A DNA stretch of 64,000 nucleotides from Varanus komodoensis (Eukaryota; Chordata; Lepidosauria; Squamata; Varanidae). This document shows positions 56,500-64,000 of this stretch, one piece after another; the first letter of the stretch is position 1, and the number at the start of each line of letters is the position of its first letter. The stretch spans positions 32,176,716 through 32,240,715 of the forward strand of contig NW_025336598.1 of NCBI RefSeq assembly GCF_004798865.1, given 5' to 3'. Both the position numbers and the translations under genes were made by a program. The notes under the pieces are model-generated. The model saw only the letters and a list, made by a program, of their open reading frames with translations. It searched no databases and was not told the origin of the DNA.

Positions 56500-56580
56500 G
56501 TTCCAATCCTGGAGCTTTCCATATTTGTTAGACTACAAAACCCATCACCCCTGGCCAGCACCCAAAACTTGTGGAAAGGG
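56500..56580 (+). mobile_element. hAT-type MITE, half copy
   Basis: TTCCAATCCTGGAGCTTTCC followed by TAGACTACAAAACCCATCAC and CCCTGGCCAGCACCCAAAAC resembles the left half of the hAT MITE fused to a short right-end remnant. Confidence 0.45.
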
Positions 56581-56641
56581 GTGAGGATTTCAGAGCCATT
56601 TCTCAGGAGGCTTCAGGGCTTGCTTACTGTGAGGAGGCAGC

Positions 56642-56644
56642 TAC

Positions 56645-56677
<33 letters not shown>

Positions 56678-56692
56678 CGCGCGCACATGCGC
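56642..56692 (+). repeat. (TG)n/(CG)n tract, perfect alternating purine-pyrimidine run
   Basis: 51 bases alternate strictly between purine and pyrimidine: a TG run, then GCGCGCGTGCGCGCGCACATGCGC. Such tracts favour the Z-DNA form. Confidence 0.9.
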
Positions 56693-57006
56693 TCATTCTT
56701 TTGGCATTTCCCTCCATTCTCTCCAGCTGCTTGACCTTGGAAAGCCCCCTGGCAGACTTAACCAAGATCATCTCTCTTGGGGCTTTTATGTACTGAGGCC
56801 TGCTACCCACCTGAAAGCTGAGTGACAGCCCTTCCTTCTCCTCCTCCTCTTTCTCCAGAATACTTTTGATATCAACAAAACCAAACGTGCTTCTTTGTCA
56901 GCTTTATTGATTTTATTTACAGTATTTGTACAGTAACTCCTATTGAGGCAAATTCTGAAGCACTGAACAGCATGAAGTTAAAACAGGAAGAAGAGTAAAA
57001 ACAATA

Positions 57007-57008
57007 TA
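57007..57008 (+). repeat. TA target-site duplication of the Tigger-like element, left
   Basis: TA directly precedes the terminal inverted repeat and recurs at 57857-57858. Confidence 0.75.
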
Positions 57009-57238
57009 CAGTGGTATCTTGGCTCACGAACTTAATCTGTTCCACGACTCTGGTTGTGACCCAAATTGGTCATGAGCCAAGTCAAATTTCCCCATAGGAT
57101 TCAATGTAAATAAGGTTAATCCATTCTGTAACTATTTTTTTTAACAAAAAAAATTGAAACAAAGTGACAAAGAACAACAAAGTGACAAAGTGCTGTACAG
57201 TACAGTGGAGAACACTAACCTAGGTGGGGGCGGGGAGG

Positions 57239-57550
57239 TTATTCTTTTGAGGGAGAATCCCCCTCCATAAGGACACTGGGGAGATTTCCTTCAGGGGTTT
57301 CCTCTCTTCTTTGTCTCTTAGCTGCAGAGCCAATTTTGGTGAAAAATCTGTCTATAGTCACTTGTTTTTTCCTGCTCTGCATAACCCTCCAGAAATGAGA
57401 GACCACGTTATCGTTCATCAGATTCTGCACTCCGTTCGTTACAGTTATGTTGGGGTGGTGCTTCTCAAAGAAATCCTGGCATGGGCGCGCTCCTGCAGGA
57501 AAGACAGGCGCAATCTCGGCCATCTTCCCACTAGTCCGCAACCAGAACAA
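57239..57550 (-). pseudogene. C-terminal remnant of a Tigger-type transposase
   Basis: The first 20 or so residues are read from the GC-rich repeat and are not homologous. From about residue 27, FFEKHHPNITVTNGVQNLMN, then DNVVSHFWRVMQSRKKQVTI and DRFFTKIGSAAKRQRR match the C-terminal tail of Tigger/pogo transposases (FxEEHHP...ND..VSHFR..LK.RQ.Q.(S/T)(I/L)DRFF). The DDE catalytic domain and DNA-binding domain are absent. It ends in a natural-looking stop after SPSKE. Confidence 0.8.
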
Positions 57551-57763
57551 TCACAGCCATCTCCCCCTCCCCCTGAGTGGGGAGATGGCCAGGATCGCAG
57601 TTGCCTTCATGCAGGGAAGACGTGCGTGATCACGGGCGCACTCCTGCAGGAAAGACGGGCGCAGCACACCACAGTCGCGATCACGCACGTCTTCCCTGCA
57701 CGAACACGACCGCGATCGTGGCCATCTCCCCACTCGGGGGAAGGGGAGATGGCTGCGATCTTG
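57547..57763. repeat. Large GC-rich inverted repeat inside the Tigger-like element
   Basis: Two arms of about 85 bp (57547-57631 and 57679-57763) are complementary around a 47-bp spacer. In the inner 57 bp of each arm 51 positions match; key words are GAGTGGGGAGATGGCCA and TGCAGGGAAGACGTGCGTGA. A separate direct repeat, CTCCTGCAGGAAAGAC, occurs at about 57490 and 57641. The + strand 176-codon frame over this region is an artefact. Confidence 0.8.
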
Positions 57764-58260
57764 GCCTCCACCCAAAGCGGAGTTCATGACCCAAGTCAAA
57801 ATTTTCATGAAATTTTTGTTCATGACCCAAGGCGTTCGTGAGCCAAGGTACCACAGTATTGATACCAAGATACTGTTAAAACCATGGCTGATCCACCAGA
57901 AAGGCTTCCAGGAACAAAGATATCTTCAGCAGGTGCCAAAAACTGCCTGAAAGTGATGTCTGCCTGGCCCCCAGAAACAGAAAATTCCACAGAAATGGCG
58001 CAGACATTCTGAAGTTTCTTCTCCTGAAGGATCCCAGTCCACCAAGAGAAGACCTCCAATGGAAAGGCCATGGTGCAAGACCGGCCGGGGCCGGCCACGC
58101 TCCGTGCAAAGACGCTTTCAGCTGGAAAGGAAGGCCGATCGCACCCGGCATGCAAGGGGGCCGCCTGCCTGGGCCACAGCGGTGCCGGGAGCCCCTCCGG
58201 CTGTGATGTCAAGTGGAGAACCCTATGAAATGCTGGTCCGCAGCTGTGGAGTCGGCCTCA

Positions 58261-58500
58261 AGACCAGTGTGGTGTAGTGGTTAAGAGCATGGGACTGGGA
58301 CTCAGGTGATCTGGGTTCTAGTCCCCGCTCAGCCATGGGGCCAACTGGGTGACTTTGGGCCAGTCACAGACTCTCAGCCCAACCTACCTCACAGGGTTGT
58401 TGTTGTGGGGATAAGATGGAGGAGGGGAATGATGTAAGCTGCCTCGAGCCCTTTGTAGGAAAAAGGCAGGATATAAATCAAATAAATAAATAAATAAAAT
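58261..58500 (+). mobile_element. tRNA-derived SINE with L2-like tail, best copy
   Basis: The tRNA-like head has GTGTGGTGTAGTGGTTAAGA (A-box region) and GATCTGGGTTCTAGTCCCCG (B box). The body has GGGTGACTTTGGGCCAGTCA and CTCAGCCCAACCTACCTCAC, then AGGGTTGTTG. The tail GTAAGCTGCCTCGAGCCCTT...GGCAGGATATAAAT ends in (AAAT)n. The 3' tail resembles L2-type LINE ends, suggesting it is mobilised by such a LINE. It is inserted in the LINE fragment at 56.9-58.65 kb. No clear target duplication seen. Confidence 0.8.
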
Positions 58501-58654
58501 GTGCTCAGCAACTGGACAAGGTGGTAAAGGAGGTGCCCTCTCAGGTATCCTGGCCCCAAGGCAGCAGCAGAGGTGGCACAGACTGGATGGGTGAAAATGG
58601 TAAAAGAAGGAACACCCCCTCCCATCTCCTTACAGTAAGTCAAGCACTGAAGCC

Positions 58655-59375
58655 TTAAGGCCTTAAAGTTTCTCCAACATTCTTGACGCACCAGTGAAAG
58701 AGGCAACAAGCAACTGCCACATATGCAAGCAAATGAGTTTGTGAAAGGACAGGCAGAATTTTGGCATGGCTCATGTTTGCTCTGTCCAGTGAATTGCAAT
58801 CCAGTCCGCCGGGATCTGAACACCCATGAAAGGCTGGTGCTACGGATGGGTGATTCCCGTTAGGGACTTGGGACAGGAGTGAGAAGTGGCACAGTAATAA
58901 CGTGTTGCACGTTCCACTTATTTCCTCCAACAGACTAGTTTCTGCCACTATCAAGAGTTCTCATGTCAGCTGCATACCTGTCTTGACTAAAAAAAAAAGT
59001 TAAATGTATCTTCATTGGTATTCAAATGGAAGTTTAGCACTGTGTTGATGAGTTGCTTGACAGAAAATTTTTCTATCTTCAGGCACTTTCCAAGACAAAT
59101 GTCACCACCTTCAGCTGTGGTCCTGTACCAGCTTAGCTGGGAGTAACCTATGCCATAATGGTAGCAAACTCCTACAGCTGTATAAACTGAGCTGTTTGTG
59201 TTTCATTACCAACATTAAAAGTGAAGCACTTGATTTAATGGCATTTTGCTTCTTGAAATTCCAGGTCTTGCAAGCTACATGGCAACGACTGAACATTTCT
59301 CTCAAAACACTGCTTTCTAGAACAGAGGCAAACAATACTTTTAGAGCCACAGAACTAGCCATAAAATGTATGGAC
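58655..59375. other. Unassigned DNA
   Basis: No gene or repeat recognised. The 144- and 99-codon reverse frames near 58.4-58.95 kb overlap the SINE and LINE tails and are not called. Confidence 0.3.
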
Positions 59376-59377
59376 TT

Positions 59378-59895
59378 TTTATTATTCATGCATTTATTTT
59401 ACCTACAGTATCTGTACACCAGTCCAGATCTAGGCAGTGGTGAACAGTAAAAAGCTAAAACATATTAAAGAATAAAAATACATTAAAAATAAGGTAACAC
59501 TAAAACCATGGCTGGTAAGCAAGAAAGGTTTCCTGGAAAAAAAGATGTTTTCATCAGACACCAGAGACAGCCCAATGTTGGTGCCTCCTTGACTTCCAGA
59601 GACAAGGCATTACACAGAAATGTGGCCACCACCTAGCAGGTTCTTCTCCTGGTGGACTCCAGTCAGGATGTGAAATGTGATCTGCGTGAAGCCATCATAA
59701 AAATGTCCTCTGATGGCCTTAGTGGCTGGGCAAGCTGGTAAGGGAGAAGAAGGTGCTCTCCCGGGTATCCTTTGCCAGAACCGTAATCCTGTCCCACTAG
59801 TGAATAGGCAGCTAGTGCAGTTGCTGCTGAAAAGGGCAGCTCCTAAAGCAGCATCTTGCACTGGTTCCAGCTTCTGGCAGACCTTTCAAAAGTTT
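59378..59895 (-). mobile_element. LINE 3' end, undisrupted paralogue of the copy at 56.9-58.65 kb
   Basis: It carries the same ordered blocks without insertions: TTATTTTACCTACAGTATCT, CTAAAACCATGGCTGGTAAG, AGGTTCTTCTCCTGGTGGAC, AGGTGCTCTCCCGGGTATCC and CTGGTTCCAGCTTCTGGCAG. The reverse-strand reading would be the end of a LINE reverse transcriptase and its 3' UTR. It is 5' truncated at about 59.9 kb. Confidence 0.65.
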
Positions 59896-59989
59896 CACCA
59901 TCTTTACTATTCCCGTCATTTGTCACTCAAGAAAAGACCATATCTTGATTTTTATTGAAAAAGAGCATGTCGTATAGGATACTTGAGCA

Positions 59990-60125
59990 CAGCCTTCCCC
60001 AAACCTGGAGCCCTGCAGATACGTTTGGCTGCACCTTCCATCCGTTCCTGCTGGTGTGGCCACTGAGAATGATGGGAGTTGCCTGCAGTCCAACCCATCT
60101 AGAGGGCACCAGGTTGAAAAGGCTG
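59990..60125 (+). mobile_element. hAT-type MITE, complete copy
   Basis: It starts CAGCCTTCCCCAAACCTGGA and ends GGGCACCAGGTTGAAAAGGC-TG, inverted complements. The interior holds GAATGATGGGAGTTGCCTGC. The flanks ACTTGAGC and ACTTGGCG share ACTTG and agree further if one base was lost, so a decayed 8-bp duplication is likely. Confidence 0.75.
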
Positions 60126-60129
60126 ACTT

Positions 60130-60600
60130 GGCGGGTCTTTTCAAGGTGTGCTTGGCATGGCTCCAATGGTTATATGGCTAAGTCTTCAAGCACAGCTTCC
60201 GATTCATGGAATAGAACTTCCTTGCTTCTTCAGAGTTCCCCGAAAGTTTGTTCCTGAGGGTCACAGGTCTTTTTAGGAATGGTGTAGGATATGGGGCAGG
60301 AAGCTGGAATGGAAATCAGAACAAAACAGCTTACTCAAACTTGGTCTTGCTTTTTTCTTTAAAAAATGTCTCTTATGCCCAGTGTGGGTAATAAAGATAC
60401 CTGTCTATCAGTACTGGTGGCTCTGGAGCCCCCAGAGAGAAGAAATGCAGAATATACTAACCAGAATGGTGGGAGTGAGGAGAAAGAAAATGAAGCTTCA
60501 GTGAAATGGGAGATCATGTGTAATGGGAAGAAGTTAGTGGAACATGATACAGCGATTGGCAATGAGTACTAAGTCCTAAATGTTTGCTTGTTTCTCCGGT
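60130..60600. other. Unassigned DNA
   Basis: No gene or repeat recognised. Confidence 0.3.
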
Positions 60601-60780
60601 GACATTACATGGAGTCAGACCCTTGGTGCATCTAGTCCAGCACTGCCTACTCTGGCTGGCAGCAGCTTACCCAGATTTCAGACAGATTTTCCTGCCTTAC
60701 TGGGAGATGCTGGAAATTGACGTGGAGACCTTCTACATGAAAGCAGGTGTTCTGCCACTGAGCTATTATGGCCTCTCCCC
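60601..60780 (-). mobile_element. tRNA-derived SINE with CR1-like tail
   Basis: The left part, ACATGGAGTCAGACCCTTGG followed by TGCATCTAGTCCAGCACTGC, is the reversed CR1-like tail. It is followed by CTGGCTGGCAGCAGCTTACC and GGGAGATGCTGGAAATTGAC, then the reversed tRNA head TCTGCCACTGAGCTATTATG-GCC. It is the same family as 32.41-32.57 kb and better preserved. Confidence 0.75.
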
Positions 60781-61690
60781 AAGGCCTTGCCCAGTTTGTT
60801 TCACTTGGCTGCCCAACCTGTTGGATAAAGCATAACAAGTAAGAATAAGGAGGCAACCCTGTGTGTGTTTAGAGAGAAAAAGGCTACATTACAGAATTGT
60901 AAGACTTTTTTCTGTTTATAAATGCATAGGATTACATCTGAAAGCCACTTTCCCTCCATATGCTTGACATTACAAATAGCCCCTTTTCCATTTATTTTGT
61001 TTTCATTTGAAGGTTTCCATAACCTGTGTTTAGTGGTGTCTGGTGGACATTTAGAAAAAGCAAATACTTTCTACTGAAAGCTTAGAAATCAAAAGGCCCT
61101 CTACTGGCCGGCAGATAAGAGGTTTATTGTTTGACAACGACAACCACCACCACCACCACACTTTGTTAGACCAGTTCACTGCAAAAGACCTTCATGTTCA
61201 ATCTGCTTTCCTTTCCCTCCCTCAATTTCCCCCAATCTCCCCCCAGTAATCTCCCAGCATTTCAGTCCACAACTAAACCTGAAGAAATGCCCCTGAGATG
61301 GTGCAGAAAGTACTCCCAATTTATTCCAGGCATCTGCAAAGTCTGCTGGATGAGACAGAACCACAAGGAACAAAAGCAACCGGGAGAGGCCTTGGGGAGT
61401 AAGAAAATACCCGACAGGTGGAAAGCACAGGCAGAGGTTGGCTCAGTAGTTTAGTGTTAGCCGTAGGGACTCTCTCTCTCTCTCTTTCGTTTCTTGCTAG
61501 AGTTTAGCTGGACACGGTTTTCTCAGCCAGTTTGAAGATGCTCTCCATGCAGCGGTGCTGTCTCCTTCGTGGCACCAGTCTTTGAGAGACCAGAGCTGAT
61601 GGGTGACATCCTTTGCAGCCGCTGAACCAGCCGTGTCTTGCTCGTTTAATGAAAGCCAGCAAACCGTAGCGATCCCCCCTCCGAGGTCTC
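60781..61690. other. Unassigned DNA
   Basis: Short microsatellites: (ACC)n at about 61144-61163 and (CT)n at about 61471-61486. No gene recognised. Confidence 0.3.
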
Positions 61691-62000
61691 TCTCCTCTGA
61701 GTTATTACTGCGGGGAAGGCTGTGATTTGGATCGCAGCGGGAAGAGCGGAGAGACAAGTCGCCGGCCGCCTGCGCTCGCGAGTCCGGGTAGTTCGGCGGA
61801 GAGGCTGGAGCTGCTCCGCCCTTGGGCCCGGCCGTCAGCACCACGGACAGCGCCGAGCGCCCCACTGCTGCCGCTGGCGCGCTGCTCCGACGCGTTGAGG
61901 AAAGCGCTGCTTTTTTCAATGACCCGACCCGACCCGACCCAGCAAGTGCAAACAAGGCGGCGCCCGTCAGCGGAGAGTGAATCAGAAACCGTTTCGGGCA
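61690..62000. promoter_or_regulatory. CpG-rich block, candidate CpG island
   Basis: About 300 bp rich in CpG, e.g. AAGTCGCCGGCCGCCTGCGC, GCTCCGCCCTTGGGCCCGGC and TGGCGCGCTGCTCCGACGCG, stand out from AT-rich flanks and from known repeats. A (GACCC)4 run lies at 61921-61940. Frames of 231 codons (reverse, 61497-62192) and 124 codons (forward, 61727-62101) cross it without recognisable domains. A promoter with a first exon is possible on either strand; none can be defined. Confidence 0.4.
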
Positions 62001-62194
62001 CCACGAAAGATTTCTCCCTCCCCGTCCTTCAGTGCACCCCGTATGGATGGAGGCTCCAGTCCGATTTAGTGCTTTGTGCAGCTGCAAAAGCAGGCAGCTG
62101 AGAATTAGATCAGATATCTTCACAGGAAGCGGAGGGCTGCCTCGAGCGTGCATGTGGGGCGGGGGGGTGGGGAGCAGGACAATCTCATCCATAT

Positions 62195-62350
62195 TTACTT
62201 ATTAGTAAGCCCCAGTTTGTCAAGTGGGATGTACTCCCAGGAATTCATAAGATGCCAATCTAATCCTTTCCCCTGTCCTGAGTGTAAAAGCCATTGAACA
62301 CAGTGAGGCTTGCCTCTGAGTAGATATGCATCGGATTGCACTGTAAAGAA
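62195..62350 (+). mobile_element. Palindromic 'GCAATCCTAT' MITE, one or two copies
   Basis: TTAGTAAGCCCCAGTTTGTC..GGGATGTACTCCCAGGAATT is followed by a second core, CCATTGAACACAGTGAGGCT, TGCCTCTGAGTAGATATGCA and TCGGATTGCACTGTAAAG. The right end (GGATTGCACTGTAAA) is the canonical terminus. Confidence 0.65.
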
Positions 62351-63415
62351 ACCAACCAACCAGGTCTCTTTTATGCCCTGGTTTTGGGTGACATCACCAT
62401 CTCCCTCAAGGTGCTGCTTGTACGGAGGTGCAAATCAGAAATCATGCATCTCCCCTATTCCAACATTTTGTATAATTGGCCTTTCCCCCCACCTTCTTAA
62501 AGATAAAGACATTGTTGGGAGTATTAAAGCTGATCCCACAGCAATGCTAGCAACGTTGGGGGAGCTTGTACTGTGCCGTAACACAGCCCCGTTACCATGC
62601 TCTCTCTACCTCCGTCCTGTTGCTTTTTATACCCTTGCTAATGCCGTTCTTCCTCCATTTGACACTCTCAAGAACTACTGGATAAGTGGGTAGACGCCAC
62701 AAGATGAAGGAATCTGCCCTCTCTGCAAAATCTTTGCAATAACTTCTTGTGTCTGTGGGAACGAATGACCTGCTGGTTTAATATGACCAGGAGAAACCTG
62801 CTAGGAAGTACTTTTGTCTGCCTGATCAATTATCTGTAGGAGATAACAGATGCTTCTTGGCAGACTTCTCCTAACACCCTGTGATATGTCCAGAAATTCC
62901 ACACCTCCCCAGTGTCTTTACAACCTCCTTGTGCATCAACCGGGCATATGGGATCTAGCAAGCTGCCACAAATAGTCATTTTTGCTGCCTGAAAAAAGAT
63001 ACAGTACAGATTTTTCCCTGCCACCCCTCCCAGAAATGCAATGTGCTAAATAAAGTTCACACCCATGATTGGAGGAGAAGCAGTATTGCTCAGTGAGAGA
63101 AGTTTTGGGTTCTGATTTGTAAGTCTAGTTTTAAGCACCTGTTCTGTCTTTGCCATGTGGGCATGAGATGTCCCTCTTTAGCAAGACTCCCATTTTCCCT
63201 CTGTAAATTGAGAATTGTACAGTAGTGAAGGGAAACAAGATAAAGCTTATAAAAAAGGTTCACATTAAGCGTATGCGTGTTTCACCTGCCATTCCATTTG
63301 TGTCTCTGATCTTCTAAATTCTTGTCTTTTTTAAAAAGCCCTTTGGTTTTATCAGCAAAATCCTACTCACAAGAGACACACCTCTCACAAGCAAATATAT
63401 TTAGGAATACACTGC
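62351..63415. other. Unassigned DNA
   Basis: No gene or repeat recognised. The + frame at 62310-62693 (127 codons) starts in the MITE and has no recognisable domain. Confidence 0.3.
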
Positions 63416-63417
63416 AT

Positions 63418-63505
63418 GCCTACAATCCTGTGTACACTTCTATAGGGAAAAAAAGCCTCACTGAACTTACTAGCGCCCACTTCCAAATAAACATGCATAG
63501 TATGA
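63418..63505 (+). mobile_element. Palindromic 'GCAATCCTAT' MITE copy
   Basis: GCCTACAATCCTGTGTACAC, AAAGCCTCACTGAACTTACT and ACTTCCAAATAAACATGCAT follow the block order of the family (GCAATCCTATACAC..., AGCCCCATTGAACTCA..., ACTTCTGAGTAGACATGCAT). Confidence 0.6.
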
Positions 63506-64000
63506 GGTCTGGCATACATAATCCACCCCATCAGCCTCTCATCATATGGAAGGATTTCTTCTTTCAGCCCATGGATACGAATAAATGCACAATATTCTCC
63601 CCAGGTCACCTGGCTTCACTAGTAAAAATTCCCTGAGCCATATTTCAGGTCCATAGGAGATGGCACTGCTGCTGTTGAACGGTCAGGTTACCTGTTATTG
63701 CTCATATGTGAGGCACGTGTACAGTTAGGGAATGGCTGCGTGAGACGTTGCCTTGCAGCAGGACTGATGGAGCTCAACCCCAATGGCCGCATTAGCCCAC
63801 CCGCAGTCCTAATCTCCCCTGCTTTGGCTGCTCCGTCCCCTTTCCCCGAGCAACGAAACAGCTGGTGATTCCATGGCTTTTGCATGTTTCTCCATTCTGA
63901 AAGGCTGAAACGTCTGTCCTGTTGGCAGAGCTTTAAGCTAAAATGTGTTGGGATTTTGACCTCAGCCCTTTTACCTTTGGCCCCACCTCTTTTTGGCTGA
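63506..64000. other. Unassigned DNA to the window end
   Basis: No gene or repeat recognised. Confidence 0.3.

Larger units (their letters stand above)
57009..57856 (-). mobile_element. Nonautonomous Tigger-like (pogo-type Tc1/mariner) DNA transposon, 848 bp
   Basis: The ends CAGTGGTATCTTGGCTCACG and, inverted, CTGTGGTACCTTGGCTCACG continue into AAC; 21 of 23 outer bases match. TA flanks both sides. The interior retains the 3' end of a transposase gene on the reverse strand and a large GC-rich palindrome. The 5' four-fifths of the transposase gene are missing, so the copy could move only with help from an autonomous relative. It sits inside an older LINE tail. Confidence 0.85.
56898..58650 (-). 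mobile_element. LINE 3' end (L2/CR1 superfamily) split by a Tigger element and a SINE
   Basis: The pieces 56898-57006, 57859 to about 58080, and about 58500-58650 line up in order with the undisrupted copy at 59.38-59.89 kb. Shared blocks are TTTATTTACAGTATTTGTAC; TAAAACCATGGCTG; CTTCTCCTG.AGG..CCAGTC; and GAGGTGCCCTCTCAGGTATC. The middle gap at about 58080-58260 is GC-rich and not matched in the paralogue. The tail (ACAGTATTTGTACAG) is of the kind found in reptile L2/CR1 elements. Confidence 0.65.

Noticed and set aside
57311-57841. 176-codon forward frame
   Set aside because: It runs across the inverted repeat and in antisense to the Tigger transposase remnant; the repeated peptide pattern follows from the palindrome.
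58261-58340. tRNA gene candidate
   Set aside because: The A- and B-box-like sequences run straight into a SINE body and LINE-like tail; it is the head of a SINE. The same applies to the heads near 32.56 and 60.77 kb.

Overview
The window looks like gene-free (intergenic or deep intronic) DNA from a vertebrate, most likely a squamate reptile. The host call rests on the repeats: a nearly intact BovB (RTE) LINE, long and short L2-type LINEs whose 3' end carries a GCCGCCCCGAGG-type hairpin, CR1 3' ends, a tRNA-derived SINE family with an L2-like tail, a second tRNA-derived SINE with a CR1-like tail, a DIRS-type retroelement fossil, and several hAT and Tc1/mariner-like miniature elements. This mixture is typical of lizards and snakes. 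The species cannot be read from the sequence. I found no convincing host protein-coding exon, tRNA, rRNA or CRISPR array.

Layout. 1-6.2 kb: mostly unassigned DNA with CR1, L2 and palindromic MITE fossils and one copy of an unnamed GC-rich repeat. 6.2-10.1 kb: a SINE, then an old LINE tail split by a full-length 3.2-kb BovB element flanked by an 11-bp target-site duplication. 10-20 kb: diffuse unassigned DNA, a 94-bp tandem duplication near 15.6 kb and a DIRS fossil at 17.6-18.3 kb. 20.7-21.3 kb: a GC- and CpG-rich block that could be a promoter. 22.66 kb: a 45-base C run. 24.1-29.2 kb: an L1 fragment split by an L2 tail, then an almost complete reverse-strand L2 with endonuclease, reverse transcriptase and a GC-rich 5' leader. 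29-39 kb: old repeats, and at 36.7 kb three exact copies of an 11-base homeobox-like motif. 39.5-40.7 kb: a three-level nest (hAT MITE, CR1, L2) still bounded by a perfect 8-bp duplication. 43-48 kb: CR1 tails, microsatellites, a 209-bp mariner-like MITE with perfect 26-bp ends, and an L1 3' fragment. 48-55 kb: two more copies of the GC-rich repeat, a hAT MITE, L2 tails, and (CCTAT)n and (GATA)n arrays. 56-60 kb: a LINE tail split by an 848-bp Tigger-like DNA transposon and by a SINE, with an undisrupted copy of the same LINE tail about 1.5 kb downstream. 61.7-62.0 kb: a second CpG-rich block.

The only recognisable coding DNA is transposon-derived: BovB endonuclease and reverse transcriptase, L2 endonuclease and reverse transcriptase, L1 reverse transcriptase C-termini, and the C-terminal end of a Tigger (pogo-type) transposase. 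No undescribed biological system is evident. The most informative signals are the young BovB and L2 copies, the nested insertions that give a relative order of transposon activity, the Tigger derivative with its large internal palindrome, two CpG-rich blocks, and the TAATTACTCTG motif cluster. All family names rest on reading by eye and remembered family features; no database search was possible.
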